Shown: positions 1 to 6,901 of the stretch, piece by piece
Layout of the letters: every line of letters begins with the position of its first letter
How positions within the stretch are numbered: the first letter of the stretch is position 1
Assembly (NCBI RefSeq): GCF_003236175.1
Contig: NZ_QKTW01000016.1
Location: 281,131-345,130 of the forward strand
Direction: 5' to 3'
Origin: Taibaiella soli
GTDB taxonomy: Bacteria; Bacteroidota; Bacteroidia; Chitinophagales; Chitinophagaceae
Length of the DNA stretch: 64,000 nucleotides
The notes under the pieces: generated by a model
What the model saw: the letters and a program-made list of their open reading frames with translations, nothing else
Told to the model about the DNA's origin: nothing
Database searches by the model: none
Position numbers and translations under genes: made by a program

Positions 1-1
1 C

Positions 2-970
2 GGATTGCTTTTTTTATTGCTTACAGGTATCACCTATTTGTTTTTTAAAAACCGGAAAGAAGAAGATCCGGCAGGTGCAGCTTTAATCCTTCTTTCGGTT
101 CCGCCGTTATGGGGACTAGCTGGAGTAGGGCTTTCAGAGCTGCCGGCGATGATGTTTTTCAGCCTGGGGCTGTTCTTGTTTTATAAATCAATCAGCAAGG
201 AAAGTAACGGTTTTGCCAGTTATCTACTGGCACTATTAGGAGGGTTTTGTATCAGTCTGGCAATTATGGGGCGCGCGCAATTTTTAATGTTGCTCGTGAC
301 CACGCCACTGCTGTTTCTGGTAAAGGGGAAATTCAAAGAGATCATTTTATTTCTGGTAGCTGCAGCAGCGATCCCTTTATATGTTTTTGGATTGTGGAAG
401 GGGCTTATGCCGCCTGCTGCGCAACACATTCAACGAGGCACAGTTTATATGCATGGATTTCTTGCATTAGGTTATCTAGCCATTATTACATTGATCATTT
501 GTCACAGATGGCTTTTATTGCCGCGCCGGTTTTATTATCTGGGCATAGTGCTCACTGTGTGTGCCTGTGTCGTCAACATATTGGGGCATTTTATAGCTTA
601 TGAACCACTGCAGACTGTTGTTCACCGGTTGCAGATCAGTGAACTCATGCCGGGCTATAAGTACGTAGCGCCAGGCATGATTGTTGGAGCGGGTTCGTTC
701 TTTCTTATTGCATCTTGCTATAGAATATGGGAAAATCGCAGCGATATCTGGTTTGTTTTCTTTTTCCTTACAGGCCTGGCTTTGGTAGCAACATCCATTA
801 AAATTACCTGGGTATTTTCGAGCCGCTATGTAGCGCAGGCGATCCCCGTTTTGTTGATTCCTTATGCGCGTTATATCTCCAATAATTATATTTCCTGGCT
901 GTTGCGTATCGCCGGTATCGCGTTTGGTATTGCAGGGTTATGGAGTTACTATCACTACAGAATTTTATAG
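2..970 (+). CDS. Polytopic membrane protein, 5' end outside the window
   Basis: The reading frame is open to the left edge and the first possible start inside the window is a TTG at 5, so the N-terminus is probably missing. The visible 321 residues form about eight or nine hydrophobic segments separated by short basic loops such as FKNRKEED and CHRWLLLPRR, with no soluble domain. The layout resembles the C-terminal membrane half of GT-C fold glycosyltransferases (GT39/GT87 type), but the diagnostic first periplasmic loop would lie upstream and cannot be seen. The stop codon overlaps the convergent GNAT gene by 6 bp. I do not assign a substrate. Confidence 0.75.
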   Translation, partial: GLLFLLLTGITYLFFKNRKEEDPAGAALILLSVPPLWGLAGVGLSELPAMMFFSLGLFLFYKSISKESNGFASYLLALLGGFCISLAIMGRAQFLMLLVTTPLLFLVKGKFKEIILFLVAAAAIPLYVFGLWKGLMPPAAQHIQRGTVYMHGFLALGYLAIITLIICHRWLLLPRRFYYLGIVLTVCACVVNILGHFIAYEPLQTVVHRLQISELMPGYKYVAPGMIVGAGSFFLIASCYRIWENRSDIWFVFFFLTGLALVATSIKITWVFSSRYVAQAIPVLLIPYARYISNNYISWLLRIAGIAFGIAGLWSYYHYRIL

Positions 971-1414
971 TTTTTTTTCAAAGCAGATACTGTCGGCAAC
1001 GTCCGCATATTGACCATAATTTGGAATGACTGTATATCCGTTTTTGTGATAAAGCGCTACCGCTTCAAATTGTTTTTCGCCGGTTTCCAGAACACATTTT
1101 GCGTAGCCCAGTTCTTTTGCCCAGAGTTCCAATTCCCGCAACACGGCTGATGCAATGCCTTTGCCTCTTTGCGTTGATTGCACAAACATTCTTTTTACTT
1201 CCATTGTGTCAGATGCATATTCTTTAATCGCTCCACAGCCCACCGCTATTTCGCCGTCGTAAGCGACAATCACATGCTTAATGGCGTCAAGCGTATTAAA
1301 CTGCGTAAAGAAAGCCTGCGCTTCGCCGTTGCGAATGCTCAAATCCGCATCCAGCGCAACTATTAGCCAGCGAAAATCTTCATTTGCCGCGTTTGTTCTG
1401 GTGTATTGAATCAT
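965..1414 (-). CDS. GNAT-family N-acetyltransferase
   Basis: This 149-residue protein is the usual length of a single GNAT domain. Motif A is visible around residues 77-92 as VKRMFVQSTQRGKGIA, in which Q-x-x-G-x-G/A binds the acetyl-CoA pyrophosphate. The C-terminal part (ALYHKNGYTVIPNYG) is the typical beta6-beta7 GNAT ending. It should transfer an acetyl group from acetyl-CoA to a small amine or protein amine, but the acceptor cannot be deduced. It stands alone, convergent with and overlapping the membrane protein at its 3' side. The next gene on the same strand, glnN, lies 230 bp upstream and ends in a terminator. Confidence 0.88.
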   Translation of the reverse strand: MIQYTRTNAANEDFRWLIVALDADLSIRNGEAQAFFTQFNTLDAIKHVIVAYDGEIAVGCGAIKEYASDTMEVKRMFVQSTQRGKGIASAVLRELELWAKELGYAKCVLETGEKQFEAVALYHKNGYTVIPNYGQYADVADSICFEKKL

Positions 1415-1508
1415 TTTCTTTGAGTATTAAGTAAGGCCTCTTCTAGTTCCTCCGAAGGAGGAGAACTTCCAGAGCGAGATTGCACCATGCGATTTCACCA
1501 CGTTGAGC

Positions 1509-1538
1509 ACTCACAATTGACAACTCGCCACTCACTCC
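1509..1538. repeat. Dispersed ACTCAC-type intergenic repeat
   Basis: A low-complexity run built from cactcac, aattgacaact and cgccactcac. Similar strings recur at 6023-6051, 6146-6172, 17931-17966, 29093-29128 and 54794-54818, always between genes. Confidence 0.5.
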
Positions 1539-1560
1539 TTCCACTCAGCTCACGGCGACA

Positions 1561-1588
1561 TCAGCGATCAAAAATCAGCGATCAGCCA
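1561..1588. repeat. Dispersed GCTGAT-type intergenic repeat
   Basis: Two tandem copies of atcagcgatca. Related strings occur at 36107-36145, 49975-50003 and 54741-54765, all intergenic. Confidence 0.5.
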
Positions 1589-1591
1589 TGT

Positions 1592-1622
1592 AAAAAAAAG
1601 GCCAGTCCTGGAAAGGACTGGC
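1592..1622 (-). terminator. Rho-independent terminator of glnN
   Basis: An 8-bp perfect stem (gccagtcc at 1601-1608 with ggactggc at 1615-1622) has a 6-nt loop. On the minus strand it is followed by a run of eight T, directly after the glnN stop. Confidence 0.9.
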
Positions 1623-1645
1623 ATACCTCTGAGTAGAAATTGCGT

Positions 1646-3838
1646 TTAGCGCAAAAACAGCAGTTCGCGATATTTTGGCAGTGGCCAAAGTTTATCATCC
1701 ACGATCAGTTCCAGTTTATCAGCGTGGTAACGGATCTTGTCGAAATATGGTTTCACATCGTTGCAGTAGAGGGCTGCACGTTTGTGCGTGTCCGCTACAT
1801 TGTTGGCACGTTTACGCGCTTCAATCATAGCTTCTACGTTATCGTTGATGTTTTGAATATGACCGCTTGCAACTTTAAGCAGATTCAATTGTGCTTTGTA
1901 AGTGCTTTCGTCCAGACCGAGATCTTTTAGACCTTTTACATTTTCAAGCAGTACATTCTGATAGTTGATTGCTGCAGGCAAAATGTGGTTGGTAGCGATA
2001 TAGCCCAGGATTCTCGCTTCGATCTGTACCTTCTTCACATAGTCTTCCAGCATGATTTCGTGGCGTGCTTCCAGTTCACGTTCGCTGTAGATGCCGTTGT
2101 TGAAGAATACTTTCTTAGCGTTTTCTGTTAAGAATGAATCCAGCGCTTCAGGCGTAGTTTTGAAGTTGTTCAGACCGCGGCGTTTTGCTTCTTCAGCCCA
2201 TTCGTCGCTATAGTTATCACCTTCAAAACGGATGTTTTTAGAATCAGTGATATACTTGCGCAGGATGTGCATGATAGCGATTTCTTTCTTCTCGCCTTTT
2301 TCGATCAGTGCGTCTACTTCTTTTTTGAATTGTTTCAGTGTGTCTGCAACGATTGTGTTCAGCACAGTCATCGGAGAGCCACAGTTGGCAGTTGAACCAA
2401 CCGCACGGAATTCAAATTTATTACCAGTGAATGCAAATGGAGAAGTACGGTTGCGATCCGTGTTGTCCATCAGCAATTCCGGGATTTGTTTATGGATATC
2501 CAGTTTCAGGATTACTTCATCCTGCTCGCTGAATTTATCTTTTACGCGCTCTTCGATTTCGTCGAGCACTTGAGAAAGATAAGTACCGATATAAACAGAG
2601 ATGATTGCCGGAGGCGCTTCGTTTGCACCCAGACGGTGGTCATTGCTTGCAGAAGCAATAGCAGCACGCATCAGATCTGCATAATCATGAACCGCTTTGA
2701 TCGTGTTGATGAAGAAAGTGAGGAACATGAGGTTGGTACGAGGCGTTTTGCCAGGAGCCAACAGGTTTACACCAGTATCTGTAGCCAGACTCCAGTTATT
2801 GTGTTTACCGCTACCGTTTACACCAGCAAATGGTTTTTCGTGCAGCAATACTTTCAGCTTGTGGCGTTTTGCAACACGTGCCATAACGTCCATCAGCAAA
2901 GAGTTGTGGTCAACAGCGATGTTTACTTCTTCGAAGATTGGCGCACATTCAAACTGGCCGGGAGCTACTTCGTTGTGACGTGTACGTAGCGGAATACCCA
3001 GTTTGTATGACTCTTGTTCGAAATCCTGCATGAATGCAAATACACGCTCAGGGATTGCGCCGAAGTAGTGGTCTTCCAGCTGTTGCCCTTTTGCAGGAGC
3101 ATGGCCCACCAGTGTACGACCGCACATTACGAGGTCAGGACGAGCGTTCGCGAGATTTTCATCGATCACGAAATACTCTTGTTCCCAGCCCAGTGTTGCT
3201 GTTACTTTAGTTACGTTTTTATCGAAATAGTTGCAAACGTCTACAGCTGCTTTATCCAGTGCAGCGATAGATTTCAGCAAAGGCGCTTTATAATCAAGCG
3301 ATTCGCCGTTGTATGCAATAAAGATGGTAGGAATGCAGAGTGTTTTGCCATGGCCGGTTTCCATGATGAAAGCCGGAGATGACGGATCCCATGCCGTGTA
3401 GCCGCGAGCCTCGAAAGTCGCACGGATACCACCGTTCGGGAAGCTGGATGCATCTGGTTCCTGTTGGATCAGCGCGTCACCGTCAAACAGTTCGATTGCG
3501 GTGCCGTCGCTTTTTATAGTAAAGAAAGAATCGTGTTTTTCTGCTGTAGTGCCTGTCAGCGGCTGGAACCAATGCGAAAAGTGAGTAACACCACGCTCTT
3601 CTGCCCACGCCTTCATGCCTGCTGCAATCTGGTCGGCCATTTTGCGATCAATCTTATTGCCACTTTTTACAGAAGCCATCAGGCTTTTGTAGGCTTCATC
3701 ACTCAGATATTCGCGGATCGTACGTCCTGTGAAAACGTTACTGCTGAAAATCGCGGTGATTTTTTTGCCGTTATAGTGGCCAATCTTTTTTTCTTCAGAG
3801 CTTAACTCTTGCAAAGCTGGAAAACGCAAAGATGACAT
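1646..3838 (-). CDS. glnN: Glutamine synthetase type III (GlnN)
   Basis: Makes glutamine from glutamate, ammonia and ATP in the cytoplasm. At 730 residues it has the length of GSIII rather than GSI (about 470). Family signatures are clear: GWEQEYF at 217-223 supplies metal-binding glutamates, RHNEVAPGQFE lies near 287-297, and the ATP loop HEKPFAGVNGSGKHNNWS is at 333-350. The N-terminal region with GVTHFSHWFQPLTG is specific to GSIII. The gene stands alone with its own promoter (TTTG-N21-TAGTTTTG, 3856-3888) and terminator. No PII or other nitrogen gene is nearby. The translation is intact with no frameshift. Confidence 0.97.
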   Translation of the reverse strand: MSSLRFPALQELSSEEKKIGHYNGKKITAIFSSNVFTGRTIREYLSDEAYKSLMASVKSGNKIDRKMADQIAAGMKAWAEERGVTHFSHWFQPLTGTTAEKHDSFFTIKSDGTAIELFDGDALIQQEPDASSFPNGGIRATFEARGYTAWDPSSPAFIMETGHGKTLCIPTIFIAYNGESLDYKAPLLKSIAALDKAAVDVCNYFDKNVTKVTATLGWEQEYFVIDENLANARPDLVMCGRTLVGHAPAKGQQLEDHYFGAIPERVFAFMQDFEQESYKLGIPLRTRHNEVAPGQFECAPIFEEVNIAVDHNSLLMDVMARVAKRHKLKVLLHEKPFAGVNGSGKHNNWSLATDTGVNLLAPGKTPRTNLMFLTFFINTIKAVHDYADLMRAAIASASNDHRLGANEAPPAIISVYIGTYLSQVLDEIEERVKDKFSEQDEVILKLDIHKQIPELLMDNTDRNRTSPFAFTGNKFEFRAVGSTANCGSPMTVLNTIVADTLKQFKKEVDALIEKGEKKEIAIMHILRKYITDSKNIRFEGDNYSDEWAEEAKRRGLNNFKTTPEALDSFLTENAKKVFFNNGIYSERELEARHEIMLEDYVKKVQIEARILGYIATNHILPAAINYQNVLLENVKGLKDLGLDESTYKAQLNLLKVASGHIQNINDNVEAMIEARKRANNVADTHKRAALYCNDVKPYFDKIRYHADKLELIVDDKLWPLPKYRELLFLR

Positions 3839-3855
3839 AAATATTAAATTTTACG

Positions 3856-3888
3856 CAAAACTAAAGGAAAAAGGTGTTTCACTCCAAA
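3856..3888 (-). promoter_or_regulatory. glnN promoter of Bacteroidota type
   Basis: On the minus strand TTTG (3888-3885) is followed after 21 nt by TAGTTTTG (3863-3856), an exact TAnnTTTG -7 box 17 bp upstream of the glnN ATG. Confidence 0.75.
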
Positions 3889-3931
3889 AAAATGATAAAA
3901 TTGGATGAATAATAACAAATAAATTAAATCA

Positions 3932-4582
3932 TCAAGTGATTGATAGGTTGAAATTCTCTGTGGTATTATGAACAATTGACAGTGCAAATGATTCATTTAT
4001 AAAGCCTTCTAAGTTTAAAAGCCATTTTGGATTTGTCAATTCAAGATTTATTGTAATGTGTGTTTTCTCATTTTCATTTCCCCAGGATAGAATGGGGAGA
4101 TGGTCGATGAATTCTACGCCTCGTTTTCCCTGCCATTTATAGGCTGCTTCTTTAGCGCACCAAGCCAATGTGGTCAGTTGGGAATCGTTTTGTGTGAATT
4201 GTTGCTCTTGCTCCGAAAGGTATTTATGCTGCAGTTTCAATATCCTGGGATGGTAACATTGGATATCAATGCCGGCTTCGGCATAAGGACTTACAACTGC
4301 TGCCACATATGGGAACGAATGAGAAATGGAAAAGAAATAGTTGTTGTTAGGTATCCGTGGTTTGTCAGACGCATCCGGTGCAATGTCCAGCAGCGGAAAA
4401 TCGTTTTTCAGATGTTTCAGTAAAAATCGTCCTGCCTGGCGTTCCATCCGCCTTTTGTCGTTCTTAATGTCCGAAACAATACCAATCTGTTCGGTGAAAA
4501 ATGATTCTGGCTCGTCAATTTTCCAGATGGCGGCAAGACTAAAAGGGTCACTTTCCCATTCCTTTATCAACGGCATAGGCAA
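3932..4582 (-). CDS. 4'-phosphopantetheinyl transferase superfamily protein
   Basis: Transfers the phosphopantetheine arm of CoA to a serine of acyl or peptidyl carrier proteins. At 216 residues it has the length of Sfp-type monomeric enzymes. Motifs in order are RQAGR (48-52), SISHS (85-89), GIDIQ (104-108, with the magnesium-binding Asp; the usual Glu position holds Gln) and WCAKEAAYK (141-149, the W-x-x-KEA-x-x-K signature). No carrier-protein gene is adjacent. The ketosynthase operon at 54.8-58.4 kb is the only visible carrier-dependent pathway in the window. Two ATGs lie close together at the start (MPMP), and either could be used. The array of tiny peptides ends, with a terminator, 55 bp upstream. 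Confidence 0.92.
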   Translation of the reverse strand: MPMPLIKEWESDPFSLAAIWKIDEPESFFTEQIGIVSDIKNDKRRMERQAGRFLLKHLKNDFPLLDIAPDASDKPRIPNNNYFFSISHSFPYVAAVVSPYAEAGIDIQCYHPRILKLQHKYLSEQEQQFTQNDSQLTTLAWCAKEAAYKWQGKRGVEFIDHLPILSWGNENEKTHITINLELTNPKWLLNLEGFINESFALSIVHNTTENFNLSIT

Positions 4583-4636
4583 AAGTAAAGAAGAGCGCAG
4601 ACTCTGAACGCATTTAGGTGGTGGTTCCTAAAAGAA

Positions 4637-4661
4637 AGATTCCGATAGAATATCGGAATCT
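4637..4661 (-). terminator. Terminator of the tiny-peptide array
   Basis: A perfect 11-bp stem (agattccgata at 4637-4647 with its complement at 4651-4661) has a 3-nt loop. On the minus strand TTCTTTT follows. It lies 29 bp beyond the stop of the last tiny ORF and separates the array from the transferase gene. Confidence 0.85.
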
Positions 4662-4689
4662 CACGAAATATTGCCAGTGGTAAAATATA

Positions 4690-4758
4690 CTACAGATGGC
4701 CTGTAACAGAAATACCAAGGATAGATGTAACTAAAGACAGAATCACAGTGATGCTCAT
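4690..4758 (-). CDS. Tiny hydrophobic peptide, array member 3 (22 aa)
   Basis: A 23-codon ORF, too short for normal gene callers. The product begins MSITVILSLVTSILGI and ends in TGHL. It is hydrophobic with no acidic or basic side chain other than one His. It shares the M-[SG]-I start and the SIL/TIL-G core with the two 17-residue members but has diverged and is longer. The ATG lies 24 nt after the conserved AGAGTAGGC element, the same distance as in the other two members. The strong terminator follows at once. The function is unknown. A membrane-active peptide is inferred only from its composition. Confidence 0.6.
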   Translation of the reverse strand: MSITVILSLVTSILGISVTGHL

Positions 4759-4782
4759 GGTTTATATTTTGACTTTGATTTA

Positions 4783-4816
4783 GCCTACTCTTTTTCTCGG
4801 GTTTTCGGCAATCCCC
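4783..4816 (-). promoter_or_regulatory. Conserved leader motif of array member 3
   Basis: Reading the minus strand, GGGATTGCCGAAAACC (4815-4800) is followed after 8 nt by AGAGTAGGC (4791-4783). The ATG then comes 24 nt further on. The same two blocks precede members 1 and 2. Confidence 0.65.
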
Positions 4817-4870
4817 GCTACAATTTGGTTGATCATGGCGCAGCATGATGATCTGAAGCTGTTTATTGAA

Positions 4871-4924
4871 CTACAGACCGAGCAGACCCAGGATAGTTTG
4901 AAGCAGTTGCGTGATGATTGACAT
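4871..4924 (-). CDS. Tiny amphipathic peptide, array member 2 (17 aa)
   Basis: An 18-codon ORF encoding MSIITQLLQTILGLLGL. Thirteen of 17 positions are identical to member 1, and the changes are conservative (S/G, T/S, G/A) while several codons differ silently (CTT/TTG, CAA/CAG). That pattern suggests selection on the peptide rather than recent DNA duplication. Placed on a helix, S2, T5, Q6, Q9, T10, G13 and G16 form one polar strip and I/L fill the rest. There is no charged side chain. An in-frame stop lies 6 codons upstream of the ATG, so the short start is firm here. Its leader motif is at 4948-4975. Confidence 0.7.
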   Translation of the reverse strand: MSIITQLLQTILGLLGL

Positions 4925-4947
4925 CGTAAAGCTCTTTAGTTGTTATT

Positions 4948-4975
4948 GCCTACTCTAAGGTTTTCGGCGAATCCC
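4948..4975 (-). promoter_or_regulatory. Conserved leader motif of array member 2
   Basis: The minus strand carries GGGATTCGCCGAAAACC (one inserted base compared with the other copies), then 2 nt, then AGAGTAGGC. The ATG follows after 23 nt. The gap between the two blocks varies (2, 6 and 8 nt among copies), but the distance to the ATG is fixed at 23-24 nt. Confidence 0.65.
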
Positions 4976-5021
4976 TTTTCTCCGGTCATTTCTTCGGAAT
5001 GACCTTTTAGAATCTTTCTGG

Positions 5022-5075
5022 TTACAGACCGAGCAGTGCCAGAATAGACTGCAACAGTTGAGTGATGATACCCAT
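5022..5075 (-). CDS. Tiny amphipathic peptide, array member 1 (17 aa)
   Basis: An 18-codon ORF encoding MGIITQLLQSILALLGL, the promoter-proximal member of the array. It is uncharged with a regular polar strip (T5, Q6, Q9, S10, A13, G16), so it should form an amphipathic helix about 25 angstroms long. An in-frame ATG at 5132 would give a 36-residue form whose extra part reads through the conserved leader motif. The leader is not in frame in members 2 and 3, so the short form is preferred. No Shine-Dalgarno is visible, which is normal in this phylum. Possible roles are a type I toxin-like membrane peptide, a secreted surfactant or bacteriocin-like peptide, or a regulatory peptide. Confidence 0.7.
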   Translation of the reverse strand: MGIITQLLQSILALLGL

Positions 5076-5099
5076 TGTTTTTGCTGTTTGTTGGTGAAC

Positions 5100-5130
5100 G
5101 CCTACTCTGTTAATGGTTTTCGGCAATCCC
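5100..5130 (-). promoter_or_regulatory. Conserved leader motif of array member 1
   Basis: The minus strand carries GGGATTGCCGAAAACC (5130-5115), 6 nt, then AGAGTAGGC (5108-5100), with the ATG 24 nt further. The blocks are conserved as nucleotides while the frame through them differs between copies, so they act as RNA or DNA signal rather than as coding sequence. Confidence 0.65.
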
Positions 5131-5149
5131 ATGGTTATACCCTATGAAG

Positions 5150-5180
5150 CAAAAATAAATGACCCGCCTGCCTGGAACAA
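5150..5180 (-). promoter_or_regulatory. Promoter of the tiny-peptide array
   Basis: On the minus strand TTG (5180-5178) is followed after 20 nt by TATTTTTG (5157-5150), an exact match to the TAnnTTTG -7 box. Transcription would start near 5143-5146, just before the first leader motif. Confidence 0.6.
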
Positions 5181-5196
5181 TAGAAAAAGTACTATA

Positions 5197-5213
5197 AAAC
5201 AATGATTATCAAT
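5197..5213 (-). promoter_or_regulatory. Possible Fur-like half-site upstream of the array promoter
   Basis: The minus strand reads TTGATAATCATTGTTTT. The left half TGATAAT matches the first half of the Fur box (TGATAATnATTATCA) but the right half fits only partly. It lies about 20 bp upstream of the -33 element. This may be chance in A+T-rich DNA. Confidence 0.2.
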
Positions 5214-5427
5214 ACGTATTTTCTATTGTAGAACTTGATTGGGGGCGATGAAAAAATTCATTGTACACCAGAATAAGACGTGGATTTTCAGTGAAATGTA
5301 AACGAGTTGTTAATGAGTGGCGCTTTGAGAAAATCTATAATGTGCGTTCGTGCGTGAGCTGATTTAGTAAAAAGATAAAAATTCGGCCATTTGGGAGCAA
5401 GAGCTACAATCGCGCCAAAGCAATTTT

Positions 5428-5435
5428 TATATTTG
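5428..5435 (+). promoter_or_regulatory. dcd -7 box
   Basis: TATATTTG matches TAnnTTTG exactly and ends 17 bp before the dcd ATG. No clear -33 TTTG is seen at the right distance. Confidence 0.5.
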
Positions 5436-5452
5436 CACTTTCTCTTAGCAAT

Positions 5453-5989
5453 ATGATCCTTTCTGATAAACGCATCCTCGAAGAAATAGAAAAAGGCAGC
5501 ATCGTAATAGAGCCTTATCATCGCAAATATCTTGGCAGCAACTCTTATGATGTGCACCTTGGTAAGCATCTTGCGGTGTACGAAGACAAAGAGCTGGATG
5601 CGCGCAAACACAATAAAGTACGCCATTTCGAAATTCCGGAAGAAGGGTATGTGCTGCAGCCTGGCGTTTTATATCTCGGCGTCACTGAAGAATATACGGA
5701 AACGCATAACCATGTTCCTTTCTTGGAAGGCAAATCCTCTACGGGCCGTTTGGGTATCGATATTCACGCAACTGCCGGCAAAGGTGATGTGGGCTTCTGC
5801 AATACCTGGACATTGGAAATCTCTTGCGTGCATCCGGTTCGCATTTACGCAGGTATGCCGATTGGTCAGCTGATCTATTTTCCGGTTGATGGCGAAGTTG
5901 AAAACAAATACAACACCAAGCAAAATGCGAAGTATACGGAGCGCACCATTCGCCCGGTAGAAAGCATGATGTGGAAGAATGAATTTTAA
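5453..5989 (+). CDS. dcd: dCTP deaminase
   Basis: Deaminates dCTP to dUTP, feeding thymidylate synthesis. At 178 residues it is close to the usual length. The trimeric dUTPase-fold signature is at 91-113 (LEGKSSTGRLG then IDIHATAGKGDVGF). The catalytic glutamate is E122 in TLEIS, and GQLIYF at 138-143 is the nucleotide-contacting strand. The extra aromatic-rich stretch at the C-terminus (ERTIRPVESMMWKNEF) fits the lid region. It is a single-gene unit with a promoter box close to the ATG and a terminator right after the stop. Confidence 0.95.
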   Translation: MILSDKRILEEIEKGSIVIEPYHRKYLGSNSYDVHLGKHLAVYEDKELDARKHNKVRHFEIPEEGYVLQPGVLYLGVTEEYTETHNHVPFLEGKSSTGRLGIDIHATAGKGDVGFCNTWTLEISCVHPVRIYAGMPIGQLIYFPVDGEVENKYNTKQNAKYTERTIRPVESMMWKNEF

Positions 5990-5997
5990 TAAAGACG

Positions 5998-6021
5998 AAA
6001 AGAGCCGAAAGGCTCTTTTTT
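5998..6021 (+). terminator. dcd terminator
   Basis: The stem aagagcc/ggctctt closes a GAAA tetraloop and is followed by a T run, 9 bp after the dcd stop. Confidence 0.9.
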
Positions 6022-6022
6022 T

Positions 6023-6051
6023 GTGAGTGGTGAGTAGTCAGTTGTGAGTCA
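6023..6051. repeat. Dispersed GTGAGT-type repeat (inverted orientation)
   Basis: gtgagtggtgagtagtca and gttgtgagtca lie right after the dcd terminator. This is the reverse orientation of the ACTCAC family. A second copy in the other orientation lies at 6146-6172. Confidence 0.5.
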
Positions 6052-6145
6052 TAGTGCGCGGCTCCATTACGAGGTTTTTCGCCCTTTGATACCTCGCTCG
6101 TTATGCCTCTTCCGGGAGAGCCGTATTTTTTACGTTTTATAAAAC

Positions 6146-6172
6146 GCACAACTCACCATTGACCGCTCACTA
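6146..6172. repeat. Dispersed ACTCAC-type repeat
   Basis: gcacaactcaccattgaccg then ctcacta, adjoining the stop of the LEA-like lipoprotein gene. Confidence 0.5.
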
Positions 6173-6622
6173 TTTCAGTTGAATTTTCTCCTTCGTAATA
6201 CAATCGACCGGCACGCGGATGAAAACGCCGGCTTTGCCCACCTTTACATAGCCTTTTAGATGAATGGTAACATCAGATGATTGCAGAAACTGAAATGAAT
6301 TTTGCAATAGACTGCCCATGCTCAATGTCACGGAAACCGGAACTGAAAATGTATCCAGCTTCGGGATGTCTGTAGTCGTTTCAATATTCGCCTTGCCCAG
6401 ATATTTATCGTTCATAAACACGTCAATATCGCCGCCCTTGGCTTTCAATCCGTATTTGTTGGGATTGTAATAAACCACATTCAGCCCAACGGAAGATTCT
6501 TTAAATCCAAGCTTACTTAGGTGAACGTTATTGATTTGTTGGTAAACTAGATCTTTGGGCTTGGAGCAAGAGGAAAGAAAAAGTAGCGCAACGATGTGTA
6601 TGAAAAATGATTGTTTGAACAT
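6170..6622 (-). CDS. LEA14-like (WHy domain) lipoprotein
   Basis: The start is placed at the ATG at 6622 because it opens a clean lipoprotein signal (MFKQSFFIHIVALLFLSSC, lipobox LSSC). The longer frame to 6694 would put charged residues in front. The mature part has the look of a type 2 LEA domain: a beta-sandwich with alternating hydrophobic strands, NVVYYNPNKYGLKAKGGDIDVFMN as the first core strands, then DTFSVPVSVTLSMGSL. The Y-N-P-N motif is typical of WHy/LEA2 proteins. It should be anchored in the envelope. The role in bacteria is unclear, perhaps desiccation or stress protection. Confidence 0.8.
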   Translation of the reverse strand: MFKQSFFIHIVALLFLSSCSKPKDLVYQQINNVHLSKLGFKESSVGLNVVYYNPNKYGLKAKGGDIDVFMNDKYLGKANIETTTDIPKLDTFSVPVSVTLSMGSLLQNSFQFLQSSDVTIHLKGYVKVGKAGVFIRVPVDCITKEKIQLK

Positions 6623-6901
6623 GACCGCAAAATTAAGACAAGGCTGAAAAGTCCGGTTGTGTTCTGTCTCGTAAGCCAAATTTAAGATTAGCAATTATGC
6701 ATCTTGTATTTGATTATTCATTTCGCATATCACAAAAGTTCAAGACTTTTTAGTGAGATGCCTCCATTCTGTGTGTTCTGCACGATAGTGTTGGTAGCGA
6801 CTAAAGACAAAAATACAATTACTTACAAAAAAATATATGCATAAAAAGTAAATTTGGTACGATTGTTGGTATTGGTTTTCAGGCCATTAATCAACAATTT
6901 A

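Noticed and set aside
4661..4846. A 61-codon frame overlapping array member 3
   Set aside because: It runs through the leader motif and member 3 in another frame and has an unnatural composition. The conserved 22-codon frame fits the array pattern.
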